In this document: piece after piece, positions 59,755-64,000 of the stretch
Layout: every line of letters begins with the position of its first letter
Position numbering within the stretch: the first letter of the stretch is position 1
Assembly (NCBI GenBank): GCA_016806645.1
Contig: JACSYO010002128.1
Coordinates: 1,385,501 to 1,449,500 of the forward strand
From: Ophiodon elongatus
Lineage: Eukaryota > Chordata > Actinopteri > Perciformes > Hexagrammidae
Direction of reading: 5' to 3'
Length of the DNA: 64,000 nucleotides
Notes under the pieces: model-generated
Databases searched by the model: none
The model's input: only the letters and a program-made list of their open reading frames with translations
Told to the model about the DNA's origin: nothing
Made by a program: the position numbers and the translations under genes

Positions 59755-62110
59755 TATACAATGACAGTTTATGAAATACTATAATGTGACTGTTAGGAAT
59801 TATTAGGACATACTATACTATTACCTTTTTTGACTTACCATACTGTGACTTTATTTGACCTTTTTTCGACATACTATGACTTTTCTTTTTTCTTTTTTTT
59901 GAATGCTTTGACTTTTCTTTGACATACTATGACTTTTTTTTTACTTTTCGCATGCTACACTATGCCCTTTTTCAACTTTAGGAATTTTCATGACATGCTA
60001 TACCATGACTTTTATTACTTTTTTTCGACATGCTATACTATGACTTTCTTTGACTTTTTCGACATACAATACTATTACTTTTAACATTTTTTTACTCTTT
60101 TTGAAATACTATATTGTGAGTTTTTTTCGACATAGTAGTATACTATGACTTATACTGTAATATACTGACTCTTTATGACAAACTATACTTTGACTTTCTA
60201 TGACTGACATACTATACTATGATGTTTTATAACTTTTTACGACATAGTATACAAATAACTTTCATGCATTTTTTCAACATACTATAATATAACTTTTTTT
60301 AAATGACTTTAGCTCCTACTATCGAGGCACTAAGGCCATTACACCACTTACTCTACTCCTGGCTAATGTCCTCTCGCTGGAGAATTCAAGCTAACCCAGT
60401 AACCTGACGTCAGTGACTGTTATGCCCACATCTTTACAGAGATCTGGCTTTATCGTGGCATCTGGCTCAAGCTGCATTTGACTGGCGGACCGCAGGACAC
60501 AAAGCAAGACTACGGTGCTTCGAGAGGAGGCAGACTATGTTCACCTCAGTAATGCTTAGGTCTCAAACATATTCAGAGATGATAGACAATGTTTGCTGGT
60601 GTGGTTTTTCATGTTAAAATGCTGAACATATTATCTGCTCAGAAAATTGTTTGGTTGATGCTGTTAACCTTCCACCTGATACAAATAAAAAAAATAAGGA
60701 ATTTCAGGGATGCGCCACTGTTTTTTTACGTTTTGTCACAACATACTATTTTATGACTTTTTTTACACATACTATATAATTTCTATTGACATACTAAACT
60801 GACATTTCTCATGACTTATTTCCACATACTACACTGACTTTTTATGACTTTTTTCAACATACTATAATGACTTTTTCCTTTTTTTTGACATACTAAAGAT
60901 TATTTTTGACTTTCTTTCCACATACTGTACTATGACAGTTTCTATTAAATTGTTTGACATATTAAACAATTAATTTTTAGGACTTACTTTGACATACTAT
61001 ACTATGATTTTTTTATGACCTTTTTCGACAAATTATACTATATTTTTAATTACTCTTTTTGACATACTATAACATGACAGTTTATGAATTATTTTCGACA
61101 TACTGTACTATGACGTTTTACAACAAACTGCTATGACACATTTTATGACTATTTTTGACATACTATACTATGACTGTTTATGACGTTTCTTCGACATGCT
61201 ATCATGTTTTACAACAAACTACTATGACAGTTTTTTCATCATATTATACAATTACTTTTTTCCATAAACTAACTACAGTTACAGTACTAACTACTAACAG
61301 TTTTGTTGACATTTTGAGACACGATGTGAAGTTTTTTAACTTTTTTCGACATCCTATAATATGACATTTTATATATTTTTTCTTGGCTTCTGTCGACCTA
61401 CAACCGCCTCCACAGCAACAATCTCAAACCCTGAGGAACACGTCAACTTTAACAAAGTGATTAAAGTCTTTTGCAAACCTCTGTTATTCAACAGCAGCGC
61501 AAACTTCCGAATAATTACCCCTGAGCAACAATAACGTCCCAGCCATGGAGACATTTTTAGACACGATGTGAAGTTTTTTGACTTTTTTCGACATCCTATA
61601 ATATGACAATTTATATATTTTTTCGATTTACTATACAATGACATTTATGACTTTGACATACTATATGACTTATTTTTACATTCTATACTCTCTTTTCATG
61701 AGTTTTGTCAACATACTATACTATGACATTTTCATGACTTTTTTTTACATATTCTGCAATACATTTTTATGACATTATTTTGTAAAATTACATTTCTTTT
61801 TTACTTTTTTCGAGACAGACTTTTTTTGACATACTAAACTATGACATTTCTCATGACCGTTTTCCACATACTATAACATTATTTTAGCTATACTATGACT
61901 TTTTTCAACATAGTTTTTATGATTTTTTACGTCACTTTTATGACTTTCTATGACTTTAATTTTACTTACATTATACTGTCTTTTTGATGACTTTTTACGA
62001 CAAATTATACTGTCTTTATGAGTTTTTCAACATACTATACTAGAACCATTTTAGGACTTTTTTGACATACTATATTACTGTTTATGAATATTTGACATAT
62101 TATAATACTA
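59755..62110. repeat. degenerate AT-rich tandem repeat (minisatellite/satellite block)
   Basis: Dozens of imperfect copies of a unit of roughly 25-40 bases, of the type TTTTTCGACATACTATACTA followed by TGACTTTTTATGA, are scattered head to tail. Two non-repeat islands interrupt it (about 60306-60715 and 61383-61555). A block of about 65 bases starting ACACGATGTGAAGTTTTTT occurs twice, at 61319-61382 and 61560-61623, flanking the second island, so that part was duplicated as a larger unit. Open frames over the block are artefacts of low complexity. Confidence 0.85.
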
Positions 62111-63943
62111 TAAATATACATTGAAAAGGTAATGTACCTGAACCTTTTGGGAATATTGATCATTTAATCAGGAATGTGAAATCTTAATCCTCTAAGTCTG
62201 TTTACCCAGACTTCAGCCTGGTTACATCTGCATGCGTTTTGCAGCATTTTTAAGAGTGAGGGCCAAGTTCAGTCTTGACAGTCCTGCAGTTTTCTGTGCA
62301 TCTACACTGCTTTGCTTCTTGTGTATTTATTCAATAAAAACATATAACAGAATGGTAATGGAACAATAATAAGGGAGAGTAAGGATACAGGTAGGGGAAT
62401 GAGTATTTAGCAAGGTAGAAAATGAAATGCTTTCTGTAGTCTCAAATGACAAGCTCCATCTATAAATAGTGAATCAATGATAGGATAATTAAGGGATATT
62501 TATATTTGGCTTTGTTGTTTTTTATGTTTGCTGGGTGTCAGAAAAAATATTTCAAACACAGACCAATGTGCCATTTAAGTCCTCAGCTCTGTAATACTCC
62601 TCCTACTCATGTGTCCTGGATTGCACTCAACCGGCAACTCAGCTAGTGCGATTCAGGACATGATTTAACTGAAATGGCACAAAACAGATTTACAGTTATC
62701 AGTAAATATTGTGCACATGAGTCAGACATCAAACAGATGTGTCAGACTACTGAAATGTCACATAACATTATTCTCATCGTGTTGAGTGAGAAATAAATGG
62801 AGAAAAGGAATGAGTGAGCAACATAGTATATTCAACATAGACCAATAGCTATACATAAGAAGGCAATTATAGGGCTAATTTCAACAGTACCTTTCCCCTT
62901 TACATTATATGTGTAATAACTATTACAATAAATACCCAGGCTCATTTGGTTCTTGTGAAATACTTCATTGTACCAAGAAAAAGCATTTTCTTTGGACAGA
63001 AATTATTTTACATCAGAACTGTAAATCAACACTGAAACATAATTCATATCTTTATTACCCCTTGTTACAGGGCACACACAATGTTCAAGTATGCCCAAGG
63101 AACTAAATGGAGCAATTTAAAAAAAAAAAACAATGAAGCATAAGAGAGATAAAATGCATTTAAAAATAAGTGAACTGGCATTGCATTTCACAAAAATTCA
63201 TAAGCTCATGATTTTGGAACAATTCACTGTAAAGTGCTAACTGGTTTGAGCTGAGAAAAGCACATGTTCCCTTTGAAAGATCATACACATTACTTTATAC
63301 ATGGAGGTACAGTAATAGCAAGTCATCAGGCAAGCAATTACCAACCAGAAGACATGGACCACAATTCATTTATTAGTCCTTTAATAAGATAACTGCTTCC
63401 TTAATTTCCTTGTTAATGGTAACAACGAGAATCTTGCCACTGGCTGCCAGGACAATGCCAATTACAAATGCTGGTGTTGTCACTGTACAGTTTTCCTTCT
63501 TTCCTTGTAATTACATGCAATTGACTGACATACAGCATCAACAATCTCAAGTCAAGTCCTTCTAATCCTTTTACAGATAGGAATCCTTGAACCAAAAGGA
63601 TGAGAGTGTAAGGAGAGGAGAGCAAATATTGAGGAGTGCAGGAGGCCCTCCCGTACTCCTCTTCCTCTTCCTCTCCCCCCTGGATGTGGTGGGCTGGTCA
63701 GACAAAAGCAGGGATCTGTCCAGCTGATGCCTGCCTTCCTACAGGTCCTGAGAATCCACTATTTTCCTTTGTGCCTCTCATTGGGAGGCACGTTAAAAAA
63801 GAAGAAACTAAGAAAAAATATCTGGAGGGATCTGGGTCAATAAATTTACCCTACTGTCCGCCTAAGGTGGACGTTCATCCTCTCACCCCAATCCTAACCA
63901 TAAAAAGGTAAAAACAAGGTGTGCTGCAGAATGGCTTTACTCC
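62111..63943. other. no gene recognised
   Basis: AT-rich sequence with an A run at about 63119-63130 and no coding or repeat feature I can support. The right end (63600-63943) has more balanced composition and might be the 3' UTR of a minus-strand gene starting beyond the window. Confidence 0.4.
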
Positions 63944-64000
63944 TCACAGTCTGTGGGGGGAGCTAGAGCCCCTAGAAGCTGAGGTGCGGTTGGTGGTCTT
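63944..64000 (-). CDS. possible C-terminal end of an unidentified minus-strand gene
   Basis: On the minus strand the last 57 bases are open from the window edge to a TGA and read KTTNRTSASRGSSSPHRL. The Ser/Arg-rich composition and high GC compared with the flank look like a protein C-terminus, but 18 codons cannot prove it. I do not recognise the family. It could equally be noncoding. Confidence 0.2.
   Translation of the reverse strand, partial: KTTNRTSASRGSSSPHRL

Noticed and set aside
59755..62110. CRISPR-like regular repeats
   Set aside because: Units are degenerate, unequal in length and without regular spacers, and the genome is a vertebrate. This is a minisatellite-type block.

Overview
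The window is vertebrate nuclear DNA, almost certainly from a ray-finned (teleost) fish. It holds multi-exon genes with GT-AG introns, long AT-rich introns and CA/TG microsatellites. It also carries repeats I recognise from fish genomes: a non-autonomous hAT-type element, a tRNA-like SINE and an L1-clade LINE relic. The reconstructed proteins are clearly vertebrate but diverge from the mammalian ones in ways typical of fish paralogues. All exon models were built by hand from splice sites, reading phase and remembered family sequence; none has transcript support here.

Layout. (1) 2146-10699, plus: the last four exons of bin3 (BAR-domain bridging integrator 3); the earlier exons lie left of the window. 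(2) 12961-18856, minus: a complete 19-exon long-chain acyl-CoA synthetase of the ACSL1/5/6 clade (716 aa), convergent with bin3. (3) 24832-32100, minus: a complete 19-exon, 682-aa paralogue of cGMP-dependent protein kinase 1 (Ibeta-type N-terminus). (4) 34147-37052, plus: ubl4a, divergent from the kinase gene across about 2 kb. (5) 38599-43519, plus: a 16-exon dynamin-1-like (DRP1) gene with a short variable domain. (6) 50407-57588, plus: a 20-coding-exon disp3 (Dispatched/Patched family, 1349 aa). From 57.6 kb to the end there is 3' UTR, a degenerate AT-rich tandem repeat of about 2.3 kb, and possibly the last codons of a minus-strand gene at the right edge.

The genes do not form a pathway. 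Their roles are membrane curvature (bin3), fatty-acid activation (ACSL), cGMP signalling (PKG-like), tail-anchored protein targeting (ubl4a), mitochondrial and peroxisomal fission (DRP1-like) and sterol-sensing-domain transport (disp3). In human they lie on different chromosomes, so this is a lineage-specific neighbourhood.

The most striking observation is that the PKG-like gene has an intact full-length frame but has lost core catalytic residues. The VAIK lysine is Arg, the DFG motif is Gly-Ser-Arg, the first glycine of the P-loop is Ala, and the phosphate-binding Arg of cGMP site A is His. It therefore looks like a conserved PKG pseudokinase that keeps its dimerisation zipper and cGMP site B. 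Secondary points are an in-frame GC-AG intron in disp3, a (GT)n tract abutting a 3' splice site in the DRP1-like gene, a foldback element of about 325 bp upstream of the PKG-like first coding exon, and a tetra-arginine candidate protease site in the first extracellular loop of disp3.
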